Assembly (NCBI RefSeq): GCF_002954775.1
Contig: NZ_PJME01000004.1
Location: forward strand, 310,001-374,000
Direction of reading: 5' to 3'
Source: Streptomyces geranii
Lineage (GTDB): Bacteria > Actinomycetota > Actinomycetes > Streptomycetales > Streptomycetaceae
DNA length: 64,000 nt
Shown piece after piece: positions 1-10,705 of this stretch. Position 1 is the first letter of the stretch, and each line of letters opens with the position of its first letter. The translations under genes were made by a program, and so were the position numbers. The notes under the pieces were generated by a model. The model was not told where the DNA came from and did no database searches. It worked only from the letters and a program-made list of their open reading frames with translations.

Positions 1-3000
1 CGTCTCGCGCATGCCCTGCGCGACCGGGGCGTCGGCCCCGAGTCGAGGGTCGCGGTGATGCTGCCGCGCTCGGTGGACCTGATCGTGGCGCTGTGGGCGG
101 TCGTCAAGGCGGGCGCCGCGTACGTGCCCATCGACACCGGCTATCCCGCCGACCGGATCGCGTACATCCTCGACGACTCCGGCGCGGCCCTGCTCGTATC
201 CAACCGGTCGGTTGACGGGTTCGACCGGATCGCGCCCGACGGTGGCTCATCGGTGACCGAGAACCCGGGCGTTCCCGTCCACGGCGACAACGCCGCCTAC
301 GTCATCTACACCTCCGGCTCCACCGGCCGCCCCAAGGGCACCGTCAACACCTACGCGGGCCTGGGCAACCGCCTGTGGTGGATGCAGGACGACCACGAAC
401 TGACGCCCGGCGAACGGGTGTTGCAGTCCACCCCGGTGAGCTTCGACGTGTCGGTGTGGGAGGTCTTCTGGACCCTCACCCACGGCGGCACCCTCGTCGT
501 CGCCCGCCCCGACGGCCACCGCGACCCGCTCTACCTGGAGCGGCTGATGCGCGAGGAGCACGTCGGCGTCGTCCACCTCAGCTCCTCGATGCTGGGCGCC
601 TACCTCGCCGAGACCCGGCTGCCGGACTCGGTCCGCCTGGTCGTCTCCGGCGACGAGGCGCTGCCCGCCGAACTGGTCCGCCGGTTCCACGAGCACTCGG
701 CGAACGAGGATGCGGTACTCCTCAACGCGTACGGCCCCACCGAGGCCGCCGTCGACGTCACGACCTGGCCGGCCGGTCCGGACACCGAGACCGTGCTGAT
801 CGGCGGTCCTGTCCCCAACACCCGTATGTACGTGCTCGATGCCGACCTCGCACCGGTCGCGCCGGGCGTGCCCGGCGAGTTGTACTGCGAGGGCGTCCAG
901 CTCGCGCGCGGCTACCTCGACCGGCCCGCCCTGACCGCCGAACGGTTCGTCGCGAGCCCCTACGGCCCGCCCGGATCCCGCATGTACCGCACAGGCGACG
1001 TGGCCCGCTGGACGGCCGACGGTGAGCTGGAGTACCTCGGCCGCGCCGACAACCAGGTCAAGCTCCGCGGCTTCCGCGTCGAACTCGGCGAGATCGAGGA
1101 CGCATTGACCGACCATCCGGCCGTCGCCCAGGCCGCCGCAGCCGTCCACGGCCAGTGGCTCGTCGGCTACGTCGTCCCCGCCGATCCGGGCGCCCTAGGG
1201 GGCCAGGGCGTCCCGCTCGACACCGACACGGACGCCGACATCCGCGACCGGCTCGCCTCCCGGCTGCCCGAATACATGGTCCCGGCCCAGATCGTCACCC
1301 TCGACGAGCTGCCGCTCACCCCCAACGGCAAGCTCGACCGCAAGGCACTACCGGCCCCCGACCTCACCCACACCGGCGGGCGGGCACCGCGCACCCCGCA
1401 GGAGGAGATCCTCAGCGGCCTGTTCGCCGAGGTGCTCGGCGTGCCCGAGGTGTCGATCGACGACGACTTCTTCTCCCTCGGCGGCCACTCCCTCCTGGTC
1501 ACCCGGCTGGCCGGCCGAATCCGCGCCGCCCTCGACGTCGACATCGAACTGTCCGTGCTGTTCGAGGCGACCACCGTGGCGAAGCTCGCGGCCCGGCTCA
1601 CCGGAAGCGGACCGCGCCGCACCGGCATCACCGCCCAGCCGCGCGAAGGGCGCCTGCCGCTGTCGTACGCCCAGGAACGGCTCTGGTTCCTGCACCGCTT
1701 CGAGGGCCCGTCCCCGACGTACAACCTGCCGGTCGCGCTCCAGCTGACCGGCGAACTCGACAAGGCCGCGCTCACCGCCGCCCTGGCCGACCTGGCCGCA
1801 CGGCACGAGGCCCTGCGCACGGTCTTCGCCGAGGACGCACACGGCCCCCACCAGATCGTGCTGCCGTCCGTGCCGCCGCTGAGCGTGGTGGGCGTCGACG
1901 AGGAGGGGCTCGCCGCCCGACTGGCCGAGGCTGTCGGCACCCCGTTCGACCTCACCGCCCAACCGCCCCTGCGGGCAACCCTGTTCGACCTCGGCGAGAG
2001 CGCGTACGTCCTGCTCCTCGTCCTGCACCACATCGCAGGCGACGGCGCCTCCATGGCCCCGCTCGCCCGCGACCTCGCCACTGCCTACGCGGCCCGGACC
2101 CAGGGCGAGGAACCCGACTGGGCCCAACTGCCCTTCCAGTACGCCGACTTCGCGGTGTGGCAGCGACAGACCCTGGGGGAGTCCGACGACCCGGAGAGCG
2201 TCCTCTCCCGCCAGCTCGACCACTGGCGGACCACACTCGCAGGGCTGCCAGAGCAGTTGGAACTGCCCTTCGACCGACCCCGGCCCGCCGCCCCCACCCA
2301 TCGCGGCGACACGGTGCCCTTCGCCGTCGCGCCCGAGGTCCACCAGGCCCTGGTCCGGCTCGCCCGCGAACACCACACGACCGTCTTCATGGTCGTGCAC
2401 GCGGCCCTCGCCACTCTCCTCCACCGGCTCGGCGCGGGTGACGACATCGTCATCGGCTCGCCCGTCGCGGGCCGCGCGAACGACGCCCTGGCACCCCTGG
2501 TCGGCTACTTCGCCAACAACCTCGTCCTGCGCACCGACCTCACCGGCGACCCCGACTTCACCGAGGTGCTGCGCCGGGTACGGGCCGCCGACCTGGCCGC
2601 CTACGCCCACCAGGACGTGCCGTTCGAGCGGCTCGTCGAAGCGGTCAACCCGGTGCGCTCCACCGCCCGTCACCCCCTGTTCCAGACCGGCCTGAACTTC
2701 AACAACGCCGACCAGCAGACGGCCCTCGACCTCGCCGTCGAACTGCGCGGACTGTCGGTGAGCGTACGGCCGGTGGCCTCACCGGCCGCCAAGTTCGACC
2801 TGTCGTTCTTCCTCACCGAGCGGCCCGAGGGCGGGGTGAGCGGGCTCCTGGAGTTCGCCACCGACCTGTTCGACCGCGACTCGGCCGCACGGATCGCGGA
2901 CCGCTTCACCCGGCTGCTCACCGACGTCAGCGCCGAACCCGGCCGCCCTGTCGGGGAGTTCGACGTCGTGGACGAGGCCGAGCGGCGCCTGCTGCTCACC

Positions 3001-6000
3001 GACTGGAACGCCACCGACCACGAGGTCCCGGCCCATACCCTCACCGACCTGATCGAAGCCCAGGTGGCCGCTACGCCGGACGCCCCCGCCGTCGTCTTCG
3101 GCGCGACCGCGCTGTCGTACGCCGAACTCGACGCCCGCGCCGACCGGTTGGCCCGCCGCTTGAGCGCCCTCGGTGCCGGTCCCGAGCGGTACGTCGCCGT
3201 ACTGATGCCGGTCTCCGAGGAGATCCCGGTGACCCTGCTGGCCGCTCTGAAGACCGGGGCCGGCTATCTGCCGCTGGACCCGGCGCACCCGGCCGACCGG
3301 CTCGCCTTCATGCTGGGCGACATCGCGCCGGTCGCGGTCGTCACCACGGTCGAACTGGCCGAGTTCGTAAGGCCGTTGACCGTCGTCGCTGTCGTCCTGG
3401 CGGACGATCCCGCGCTCGCGGACCAGCCCTCCTCCCCGCTTACTGAAGTGGTGCGTCGGCCCGAGCACGCCGCGTTCGTCATCTTCACCTCCGGCTCGAC
3501 CGGGCGCCCCAAGGCGGTCGTCGTCGAACACCGTTCACTTGTCGCCTACTTGGCGTGGGCGACGGCCGAGTACGCGAGCCTGCGCCGCCGTGTCCTGGTG
3601 CACTCGCCGGTCTCCTTCGACCTCACCGCCACCGGCATGTTCGGCCCGCTGATCTCCGGCGGCACCGTGGAGTTGGTCCGCTGGACGTCCAGTGGACCGG
3701 ACCCGGACGCCCAGGTCACCCGGCCCGACTTCGTCAAGGCCACCCCCAGTCATCTGCACCTGCTCGGCGCGGTGCCCGAGGAGTACTCGCCCGAGGGTCA
3801 ACTCGTCCTTGGCGGCGAGTCGTTGCTCGGCGACGTGCTGGACGCCTGGCGTGCCCGCCACCCCGGGGTGACCGTCCTCAACGAGTACGGCCCCACCGAG
3901 ACCACCATCGGCTGCAGCCTCTTCCGCATCGAACCCGGCGACGCTGTGCCGCCCGGCGTCATCACCATCGGAACGCCCGCCTGGAACACCCAGATGTACG
4001 TCCTGGACGCCCTGCTGCGCCCGGCCCCCGTCGGCACCGCGGGCGAGCTGTACGTCGCGGGCGACCTCGTCACCCGCGGCTACCACGGCCGCCCCGGCCT
4101 GACCGCCGGACGGTTCGTCGCCAACCCGTACGGCCTGCCCGGATCCCGGATGTACCGCACCGGCGACCTGGCCCGCTGGACGGCCGGGGGACGGCTGGAG
4201 TTCGTCAGCCGCGTCGACGACCAGGTGAAGATCCGGGGCTTCCGCATCGAACTCGGCGAGGTGGAGGCCGTTTTGACGGCCCAGCCCGGCATCGACGCGG
4301 CCGTCGTGGTCGTCCGCGAGGACACCCCCGGCGACAAGCGCCTCGTCGCCTACGTCGTGCCGGAGCAGGAATCGGAGTCGGATCATTCGGTGGATTCGGT
4401 GGATTCGGTGGATTCGGTGGATTCGGCGGGCTCGGCGGGCTCGGCGGGCTCGGTGGACTTGGCGGACCCGGCCGCGCTACGCGCTGCCGCCGCGCGGGCC
4501 CTGCCCGACTACATGGTCCCCGCCGCGTTCGTCGTGCTGGAGACCCTGCCGCTGACCGACAACGGCAAGATCGCCCGCAAGGCGCTGCCCGCCCCGGACT
4601 TCGGCACCGAGGGCTCCCGCCGACCCTCCAGCGAGGGCCTGGAGCAGCGGGTGGCGGACCTCTTCGCGGCCGTCCTCGGCGTGCCCGACGTGGGCGCCGA
4701 CGACGATTTCTTCCGCCTCGGCGGCCACTCCCTGCTCGTCGCACGGCTGGTCAACCGCGTCCGGGCCGAGCTGGGCGCCGAGCTGTCCATCCGGGACGTC
4801 TTCGAGCACTCGACCGTCGCCCGACTCGCCGAACTGCTCTCCGACCGCCCGACGAAGGCCCCACGGCCACCGCTCGTCCGGCGCGCAGGAACCGATCGGC
4901 CCGAGCGGGTGCCGCTGTCGGCGGCGCAACGGCGGATGTGGTTCCTTGACCGGCTCGACGGCCAGACGCAGACGTACACCATCCCCGTCGTCCTGCGCAT
5001 GACCGGCAACCTCGACCCGGACGCCTTGCGGGACGCCTTCGGCGACCTGGTCCGCCGCCACGAAGTACTGCGCACGGTGATTGCCGACGGGCCGGACGGA
5101 CCGCACCAGGCCGTCGTCGACACCGAACCGCCTTTCGCCATCCGGTCGTTGAGGCCTGTCGACTTCGCCGCAGCGGTGGCGGAGGCCGCCCGGACGCCCT
5201 TCTCCCTCGACCACCAACCACCCATCCGCGCGGAGCTGTTCACCGACGGCGACCGCGAACACGCCCTGCTGCTGCTCCTGCACCACATCGCGGGCGACGG
5301 TGCGTCCATGCGGCCACTCGCCGACGACCTCTCCACGGCCTACGCCGCCCGACTCGCAGGCCACGCCCCCGACTGGGCTCCGCTGCCCGTCCAGTACGCC
5401 GACTACGCGCTGTGGGAGCGCGAACTGCCCGCGAACCGGCTCGACTTCTGGACGCGGGAACTGGCCGGAATCCCCGACCAGACCGAGCTGCCCACCGACC
5501 GGCCCCGGCCCGCCGTCGCCTCCCAGCACGGCGGCACGGTGCCCTTCACCGTGTCGGCCGCACTGCGCCGCCGTATCGACGCGCTCGGCCAAGGCCGGGG
5601 CGCCAGCGCCTTCATGGTGCTCCACGCCACCCTCGTCACCCTCCTCAACCGACTCGGCGCAGGCGACGACATCGTCATCGGAACGCCCGTCGAGGGCCGC
5701 CCGGACACCGCGCTCGAAGACCTCGTCGGCCTGTTCGCCAACACCCTGGTCCTGCGCGTCGACACTTCCGGTGACCCCACCTTCGACGAACTCCTCGACC
5801 GGGTGCGAGCGGCGGACGTGGCGGCCTACGATCACACCGACGTGCCCTTCGAGCGGCTGGTCGAGGTCCTCAACCCGGCGCGCTCACGCTCCCGACACCC
5901 CCTGTTCCAGGTCATGCTGACGGTGAATCAGGAGGCGGTAGCGCCCACGCTGCCCGGACTTGAGGTGACCGTCGGGGACGTGCCGGGCGACCGGGCCAAG

Positions 6001-9000
6001 TTCGACCTGTCGCTGACCCTCACCGAGAGCGGGGAGGGCGGCTGGTCGGGATGGGTCGAGTACGCCTCCGACCTGTTCGACCGCGCCACCGCCGAGAGCG
6101 TCGCCGCCCGCTATCTGCGGCTGCTGGAGGAGGCGACAGCCGACCCTGCCCGACCTCTGCACGCCCTGCCCCTGCTCACCTCCGCCGAACGTGAGGACGC
6201 GCTCGCTCGTCGGGGCGGTACCGTCCGGTCGCTGCCCGCGGCATCGCTGCCGGAGCTGTTCGAGGCGCAGGTGGCGCGTACCCCGCACGCCGTTGCCGTC
6301 GTCGCGGACGGTACGGAGTTCGCGGACGGGACGCGGTTCTCGCAGGGTTCGAAGTTCGCGGACGGTACGACGCTGACGTACGACGAGCTGAACCGGGGCG
6401 CCAACCGGCTCGCCCGGCACCTGGCCGCGCTCGGGGCCGGACCGGAGACCGTCGTCGCCGTGGTCCTGCCGCGCCGCCCGGAGGTGATCGTGGCGCTCCT
6501 CGCGGTACTGAAGACCGGGGCCGCCTACCTGCCCATCGACCCGGCCAACCCCCAGGCCCGGATCGACGCTCTCGTCGCCGACGCGGGTGCCACGATCGTG
6601 CTCGACGAGGACGCGCTCGCCGCAGTCCCGGACACCGGCGCGGACGGCGACCTGGGCGTCCCGGTCCACCCCCGCCAGGCCGCCTACCTGATCTACACCT
6701 CCGGATCGACCGGCCGCCCCAAGGGCGTGGTCGTCGAACACGGTTCGCTCGCCGCCTATCTGAGCGAGGCCGTGGCGATGTACCCGGCCGCGTCCGGCGA
6801 GTCCCTGGTGCACACGTCCCTCGCCTTCGACATGCCGGTGACCACGCTCTTCACGCCGCTGATCACGGGCGGACGGGTGCGGTTCGGGGAACTGGACGAG
6901 GACACGCCCACCCCCGACCTGCTCAAGGTCACCCCCAGCCACCTACGGGTGCTGGAGTCGCTGCCCGACCGCGTCAGCGACGCCCGGAACCTGGTCATCG
7001 GCGGCGAGGCCCTCGACGCCACGGCCCTCCAGGCGTGGCGCGAGCGGCACCCCAAGGCCGTGGTGATCAACGAGTACGGCCCCACGGAGGCGACCGTCGG
7101 CTGTGTCGTCCACCGGCTCGAACCGGACGACGTCCTCGGCGCGGGACCGGTGCCCATCGGCCGCCCCATCGCGGGCGCCCGCGTCTACGTGCTCGACGAC
7201 CACCTCCAGCCCGTCCCCGACGGCGTGTGGGGCGAGTTGTACCTCGCCGGCAACGGCCTGGCCCGTGGTTATGCCGGACGGCCCGGCCAGAGTGCCGAAC
7301 GCTTCGTCGCCGACCCGTACGGCCCGCCCGGCACCCGCATGTACCGCGTGGGCGACCGGGCCCGCTGGAACCGCGCCGGGGTGCTGGAGTACGCCGGACG
7401 CGTCGACGACCAGGTCAAGATCCGGGGCTACCGGATCGAACCCGGCGAGATCGAGACCGCGCTGACCGCGCTCGACGGGGTGGCCCGGGCGGCGGTGATC
7501 GCCCGAGAGGACCGCCCGGGCGACCGTCGGCTGGTCGCCTACGTCGTGCCCCGAAAGGGGCGCGGGGAACTGCGCGGCCAGCCCCAACGCACCCGCAGTG
7601 AACAACCGGCCCAACCAGCGGAGCGCCACCCCTCGCTCGACCCCGACGACCTGCGAACCCGCCTCGCCGCGACACTCCCCGCCCACCTCGTACCGACCGC
7701 GTTCGTCGAGGTCGACGCGATCCCACTGAACGCCAACGGCAAGCTCGACCGCAGGGCACTGCCTGCCCCGCCCGAAACCGCCGCCGGTACCGGCCGGGCG
7801 CCGCAGACCGCACAAGAGGCCCTGCTGTGCGGGCTGTTCGCCGAGGTACTGGGAGTACCCGAAGTCTCCGCCGACGACGACTTCTTCGCACTGGGCGGTC
7901 ACTCCCTGCTCGCCGTCCGACTGGCCGGCCGTATCGGTGAGGCGCTGGCGGTCCGCTTCAGCCTGTCGGCGCTGCTCGAAGCGCCGACCCCGGCGGGACT
8001 GGCCCGCCACCTCACGGAGGGCGGCCAGCACGCAGTCTCGTCGGTGCCGGACTCGGAGTCCGAGCTGAGCCCCGCCCTGCGCTTCACATCACGCACACCC
8101 CTCGCGGATTCGCCCGACTCGCCCGACGCACCGCCTGCTGGTGCTCCCCGGGAGATTCTGCTGACCGGGGCCACGGGGTTCGTCGGAGCCTTCCTCCTGG
8201 CCGAGTTGCTGCACCGGACACCAGCGCGGGTGCACTGCCTCGTCCGCGCGCGGACCGACGCCGAGGCGGCAGAGCGGCTGACCGAAGTCATGCGGCGCTA
8301 CGGCATCGACCTCGGGTCGACGCCGGACCAGCCACGGCTGAATGTCGTCCGGGGAGACCTGGCGGCAGCGGACCTGGGCCTCGACGCCGCGAACTGGACT
8401 GAGCTGCGCGAGCGGATCGACACGATCGTCCACAGCGGCGCGAACGTCCACCACCTCTCGCCGTACGCCCACCTCAAACCGGCCAACGTGGAGGGCACTC
8501 GGACCCTGCTGCGCCTGGCCGCCGAAGGCCAGCCGAAGGCGTTCCACCACCTCTCCACGCTCGGTGTGTTCACGCCCGGCCACAACTCCCGGCTGGTCAC
8601 GGAGGATTCACCGATCGACGGCGAGAACCACCCGTTCGGCAACGGGTACGCGGCGAGCAAATGGGTCTCGGACCGGCTGGTGGAGCGTGCCTTCGAGCGG
8701 GGGGCCACCGGCGGCATCCACCGGCTCGGCCGAGTCTGGGCGCACACCTCGACCGGTGCCGTCAGCGCGGACGACATGTTCTCCCGGCTGCTCACGAGTT
8801 GCGCCGCGCTCGGCTGCCATCCGGTCGGACCGGAGCTGGCGGAAGCGCTGCTCCCCGTCGACGTCCTGGCCCGCGCCGTCGTGGAACTGATCCTGACCGG
8901 GCCGGGAACCGCCCGTGTCCACCACCTCCACCACCCGCGCAGGGTCACTGTCGGTGCCTTCATGAGCGGCTACGACCGGCTGCGCGGGACGGAGTCCGAA

Positions 9001-9243
9001 CCGGTAACGCTCACCGAGTGGCTGCACCGCCTGCGGCGCGCGAGCGAACGAGGACAGGACCTCCCGATCCTGCCCTACCAGGCGTATCTCGAAGAGCACG
9101 CGAGCCGCGCACCGGACCCACGGCAACCGACCCTGGAGTTCGAGAACGACAGGACGCTCCAGCGCCTGCGGAATCTGGCGGTCGCGATCCCGGACATCGA
9201 CGAAGCCGCGATCTCCCGCTACTGGGACTTCGTCGAACGGTGA
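1..9243 (+). CDS. Nonribosomal peptide synthetase, 3' portion (A-T-C-A-T-C-A-T-Red), open at the left edge
   Basis: The frame is open from base 1, so the N-terminus and any upstream modules lie outside the window. Visible order: most of A1 (to about nt 1,370), T1 (LGGHSLL near 1,480), C2 (HHIAGDG near 2,030), A2 (about 3,040-4,600), T2 (near 4,720), C3 (HHIAGDG near 5,280), A3 (about 6,240-7,770), T3 (near 7,900) and a terminal thioester reductase from about 8,150 (TGATGFVG Rossmann motif, YAASK catalytic motif). There is no epimerase or thioesterase domain. Specificity codes read by eye (GrsA positions 235-517): A1 D-V-W-H-V-G-A-V-D-K (Ser-like), A2 D-L-T-K-V-G-E-I-G-K and A3 D-M-T-K-V-G-E-V-G-K, both close to the known Asn code DLTKLGEVGK. 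The inferred product end is Ser-Asn-Asn released as aldehyde or alcohol. Domain calls are firm; the substrates are inference. Confidence 0.95.
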   Translation, partial: RLAHALRDRGVGPESRVAVMLPRSVDLIVALWAVVKAGAAYVPIDTGYPADRIAYILDDSGAALLVSNRSVDGFDRIAPDGGSSVTENPGVPVHGDNAAYVIYTSGSTGRPKGTVNTYAGLGNRLWWMQDDHELTPGERVLQSTPVSFDVSVWEVFWTLTHGGTLVVARPDGHRDPLYLERLMREEHVGVVHLSSSMLGAYLAETRLPDSVRLVVSGDEALPAELVRRFHEHSANEDAVLLNAYGPTEAAVDVTTWPAGPDTETVLIGGPVPNTRMYVLDADLAPVAPGVPGELYCEGVQLARGYLDRPALTAERFVASPYGPPGSRMYRTGDVARWTADGELEYLGRADNQVKLRGFRVELGEIEDALTDHPAVAQAAAAVHGQWLVGYVVPADPGALGGQGVPLDTDTDADIRDRLASRLPEYMVPAQIVTLDELPLTPNGKLDRKALPAPDLTHTGGRAPRTPQEEILSGLFAEVLGVPEVSIDDDFFSLGGHSLLVTRLAGRIRAALDVDIELSVLFEATTVAKLAARLTGSGPRRTGITAQPREGRLPLSYAQERLWFLHRFEGPSPTYNLPVALQLTGELDKAALTAALADLAARHEALRTVFAEDAHGPHQIVLPSVPPLSVVGVDEEGLAARLAEAVGTPFDLTAQPPLRATLFDLGESAYVLLLVLHHIAGDGASMAPLARDLATAYAARTQGEEPDWAQLPFQYADFAVWQRQTLGESDDPESVLSRQLDHWRTTLAGLPEQLELPFDRPRPAAPTHRGDTVPFAVAPEVHQALVRLAREHHTTVFMVVHAALATLLHRLGAGDDIVIGSPVAGRANDALAPLVGYFANNLVLRTDLTGDPDFTEVLRRVRAADLAAYAHQDVPFERLVEAVNPVRSTARHPLFQTGLNFNNADQQTALDLAVELRGLSVSVRPVASPAAKFDLSFFLTERPEGGVSGLLEFATDLFDRDSAARIADRFTRLLTDVSAEPGRPVGEFDVVDEAERRLLLTDWNATDHEVPAHTLTDLIEAQVAATPDAPAVVFGATALSYAELDARADRLARRLSALGAGPERYVAVLMPVSEEIPVTLLAALKTGAGYLPLDPAHPADRLAFMLGDIAPVAVVTTVELAEFVRPLTVVAVVLADDPALADQPSSPLTEVVRRPEHAAFVIFTSGSTGRPKAVVVEHRSLVAYLAWATAEYASLRRRVLVHSPVSFDLTATGMFGPLISGGTVELVRWTSSGPDPDAQVTRPDFVKATPSHLHLLGAVPEEYSPEGQLVLGGESLLGDVLDAWRARHPGVTVLNEYGPTETTIGCSLFRIEPGDAVPPGVITIGTPAWNTQMYVLDALLRPAPVGTAGELYVAGDLVTRGYHGRPGLTAGRFVANPYGLPGSRMYRTGDLARWTAGGRLEFVSRVDDQVKIRGFRIELGEVEAVLTAQPGIDAAVVVVREDTPGDKRLVAYVVPEQESESDHSVDSVDSVDSVDSAGSAGSAGSVDLADPAALRAAAARALPDYMVPAAFVVLETLPLTDNGKIARKALPAPDFGTEGSRRPSSEGLEQRVADLFAAVLGVPDVGADDDFFRLGGHSLLVARLVNRVRAELGAELSIRDVFEHSTVARLAELLSDRPTKAPRPPLVRRAGTDRPERVPLSAAQRRMWFLDRLDGQTQTYTIPVVLRMTGNLDPDALRDAFGDLVRRHEVLRTVIADGPDGPHQAVVDTEPPFAIRSLRPVDFAAAVAEAARTPFSLDHQPPIRAELFTDGDREHALLLLLHHIAGDGASMRPLADDLSTAYAARLAGHAPDWAPLPVQYADYALWERELPANRLDFWTRELAGIPDQTELPTDRPRPAVASQHGGTVPFTVSAALRRRIDALGQGRGASAFMVLHATLVTLLNRLGAGDDIVIGTPVEGRPDTALEDLVGLFANTLVLRVDTSGDPTFDELLDRVRAADVAAYDHTDVPFERLVEVLNPARSRSRHPLFQVMLTVNQEAVAPTLPGLEVTVGDVPGDRAKFDLSLTLTESGEGGWSGWVEYASDLFDRATAESVAARYLRLLEEATADPARPLHALPLLTSAEREDALARRGGTVRSLPAASLPELFEAQVARTPHAVAVVADGTEFADGTRFSQGSKFADGTTLTYDELNRGANRLARHLAALGAGPETVVAVVLPRRPEVIVALLAVLKTGAAYLPIDPANPQARIDALVADAGATIVLDEDALAAVPDTGADGDLGVPVHPRQAAYLIYTSGSTGRPKGVVVEHGSLAAYLSEAVAMYPAASGESLVHTSLAFDMPVTTLFTPLITGGRVRFGELDEDTPTPDLLKVTPSHLRVLESLPDRVSDARNLVIGGEALDATALQAWRERHPKAVVINEYGPTEATVGCVVHRLEPDDVLGAGPVPIGRPIAGARVYVLDDHLQPVPDGVWGELYLAGNGLARGYAGRPGQSAERFVADPYGPPGTRMYRVGDRARWNRAGVLEYAGRVDDQVKIRGYRIEPGEIETALTALDGVARAAVIAREDRPGDRRLVAYVVPRKGRGELRGQPQRTRSEQPAQPAERHPSLDPDDLRTRLAATLPAHLVPTAFVEVDAIPLNANGKLDRRALPAPPETAAGTGRAPQTAQEALLCGLFAEVLGVPEVSADDDFFALGGHSLLAVRLAGRIGEALAVRFSLSALLEAPTPAGLARHLTEGGQHAVSSVPDSESELSPALRFTSRTPLADSPDSPDAPPAGAPREILLTGATGFVGAFLLAELLHRTPARVHCLVRARTDAEAAERLTEVMRRYGIDLGSTPDQPRLNVVRGDLAAADLGLDAANWTELRERIDTIVHSGANVHHLSPYAHLKPANVEGTRTLLRLAAEGQPKAFHHLSTLGVFTPGHNSRLVTEDSPIDGENHPFGNGYAASKWVSDRLVERAFERGATGGIHRLGRVWAHTSTGAVSADDMFSRLLTSCAALGCHPVGPELAEALLPVDVLARAVVELILTGPGTARVHHLHHPRRVTVGAFMSGYDRLRGTESEPVTLTEWLHRLRRASERGQDLPILPYQAYLEEHASRAPDPRQPTLEFENDRTLQRLRNLAVAIPDIDEAAISRYWDFVER
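4384..4464 (+). repeat. 9-bp minisatellite inside the A2 coding region
   Basis: Nine units of nine bases in tandem, drifting from GATTCGGTG to GGCTCGGCG and GACTTGGCG. In frame they encode Ser-Val-Asp then Ser-Ala-Gly triplets. They lie in the hinge loop between the LVAYVVP strand and the LPDYMVP segment of the A2 C-terminal subdomain, a loop that varies in length between A domains. The frame is kept, so the module can remain functional. Confidence 0.9.
7549..7583 (+). repeat. Dispersed terminator-like repeat, copy inside the A3 coding region
   Basis: The hairpin CCCC-GAAA-GGGG is followed by CGCGGGGAACTGCGCG and CCAGCC. The reverse complement of 53821-53854 is the same element, with one gap and one mismatch over 35 positions. 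Here it is translated (about [11 protein letters not shown]) in the hinge loop of A3, the same place where A2 carries its minisatellite. Elements of this type are usually intergenic in Streptomyces; a coding copy is unusual. Confidence 0.75.
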
Positions 9244-9340
9244 CGTGAGCCGCCCGGACCATCAGCCGACACCGTGGCCCAACTCTCCTCCACCGGGAGG
9301 CACTTCGCCTCCCGGCTCCCGAAAGGAACACCGAAACGTC

Positions 9341-9553
9341 ATGACGACCAACCCCTTCGAGAACCCCGACGGCACCTACCGGGTCCTGGCCAACGACGAG
9401 GGCCAGCACTCCCTGTGGCCCGACTTCACCGCAGTGCCCGCCGGTTGGACCACCGTCTTCGGTCCGGACAGCCGTACCGCCTGCCTGGAGTACGTCGAAC
9501 GCGAGTGGACGGATCTGCGTCCCAAGAGCCTCGTCCGGGCCATGGGCGAATGA
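9341..9553 (+). CDS. MbtH-like protein
   Basis: 70 residues, full length for the family, which binds NRPS adenylation domains and helps them fold and activate amino acids. The family signature is present: [10 protein letters not shown] at the start, then SLWP, PAGW and a C-terminal [11 protein letters not shown] was chosen because GAAAGGAA lies 11 bases upstream and the protein then has family length. It starts about 100 bp after the NRPS stop and very likely shares its transcript. The natural partners are the adenylation domains of that NRPS. Confidence 0.95.
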   Translation: MTTNPFENPDGTYRVLANDEGQHSLWPDFTAVPAGWTTVFGPDSRTACLEYVEREWTDLRPKSLVRAMGE

Positions 9554-9560
9554 GCCGCCG

Positions 9561-9623
9561 GATTGAGCGGATCAAGCGGATCAAGCGGGTCGAGCGGATC
9601 GATCGGATTGAGTGGAACGAGTG
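9561..9623 (+). repeat. 9-bp minisatellite between mbtH-like and hydroxylase genes
   Basis: Seven units of nine bases (GATTGAGCG, GATCAAGCG twice, GGTCGAGCG, GATCGATCG, GATTGAGTG, GAACGAGTG). The unit shares the period and the GATT..G.G pattern of the array inside the NRPS at 4384-4464. The last units run into the Shine-Dalgarno region of the next gene, so copy number could affect its translation. That effect is inference. Confidence 0.85.
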
Positions 9624-9638
9624 GAAGGGAACACGCAC

Positions 9639-10640
9639 GTGAACAGCGTCGGTATGACGCAGGCACCGTACGCCCCGGCGACCGCCGACGGCACGGTGCG
9701 GTACGACTCCCGCACCCTCGCCCGGCTGGGCCAGGTGGCGTCGGACCTGCTGGACCACGCGGGGGACCGGGTCGACGACCCGGCCTGGGTGGACCACGCC
9801 CGCCACGCCTGGGAGGACGGCCCCGCCGAAGTACGGCGTACCGTACGGGAGTTCCGCAGGCACTCCGGACCCGACGGGAGTCTTGTCCTCGGCCGGCTCC
9901 CCATCAACGCCCGGGCACTGCCCCCGACCCCTATGGTCAAGGGCTCCGTCCAGCACACGCCCTCCCTCCCTGCCGCGATGCTGCTGCTGTTCGCGGCGGG
10001 GCTCGGCGACCCGGCCGCGTTCGCGGCGGAGAAGTCCGGGGCGCTGGTCCAGGACGTCGTGCCGGTGCCCGGCCAGGAGGAGGTGCAGGGAAACGTCGGC
10101 TCGGTCGAACTCACCTTCCACACCGAGAACGCCTTCCACCCCCACCGCCCCGACTACGTGATGCTGATGTGCCTTCGCCCCGACCACGAGGGCGTCGCCG
10201 AACTGCGCACCAGCTGCGTACGCCGGGTCCTGCCGCTGCTGAAGCCCGGCACCCGGGAGGCGCTCGGACGCCCCGAGTACGTCACCGAGGCACCGCCGTC
10301 CTTCGGCCCGGCCGGCGAGGGCACCGCGCACGCCGTGCTCACCGGCGACCCGGACGACCCCGACTGGTGCTTCGACGAGGCGGCCACCCGAGGTGTGACC
10401 CCGCAGGCCCGGTCGGCCCTCGCCGAACTCGCCGAGGTGGCGCACCGCACGTACACCGGGGTGCTGCTGCGCCCCGGCGACCTCGCCGTCGTCGACAACC
10501 GGGTGACCCTGCACGGCCGTTCGGCGTTCACACCGCGCTACGACGGCCGCGACCGCTGGCTCCAGCGGACCTTCGCCTTCAGCGACCTGCGCCGTTCCCG
10601 CGACCACCGTCCGGGTGACGGAGCGGTGTTGGTCAAGTGA
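9639..10640 (+). CDS. Fe(II)/2-oxoglutarate amino acid beta-hydroxylase, AsnO/VioC type
   Basis: About 333 residues. The iron-binding facial triad is visible as HTE (H161, E163) and a distal histidine in LHGRSAF (H292). R310 in RWLQRTF is placed to bind 2-oxoglutarate. The family includes AsnO (3-hydroxylation of free L-Asn for CDA) and VioC (arginine). GTG 9639 is preferred because GGAAGGGA sits eight bases upstream; GTG 9612 and ATG 9654 are alternatives. Its position after an NRPS with two Asn-like adenylation domains makes L-Asn the best substrate guess, giving 3-hydroxy-Asn before activation. Arg, Asp or another residue cannot be excluded from sequence alone. Confidence 0.9.
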   Translation: MNSVGMTQAPYAPATADGTVRYDSRTLARLGQVASDLLDHAGDRVDDPAWVDHARHAWEDGPAEVRRTVREFRRHSGPDGSLVLGRLPINARALPPTPMVKGSVQHTPSLPAAMLLLFAAGLGDPAAFAAEKSGALVQDVVPVPGQEEVQGNVGSVELTFHTENAFHPHRPDYVMLMCLRPDHEGVAELRTSCVRRVLPLLKPGTREALGRPEYVTEAPPSFGPAGEGTAHAVLTGDPDDPDWCFDEAATRGVTPQARSALAELAEVAHRTYTGVLLRPGDLAVVDNRVTLHGRSAFTPRYDGRDRWLQRTFAFSDLRRSRDHRPGDGAVLVK

Positions 10641-10705
10641 CCCCTCAAGTGGCGTCGTCCCGCGACGCGTTACGAGAACCGTTGACATGAAAGGTACGTG
10701 CTGAC

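Noticed and set aside
4384..4464. CRISPR-like tandem array
   Set aside because: Units are 9 bp, directly abutting, without spacers, and encode an in-frame loop.
4477..5835. Long antisense open frame within the NRPS
   Set aside because: It overlaps conserved T2-C3 domains; its composition reflects complementary codon bias only.
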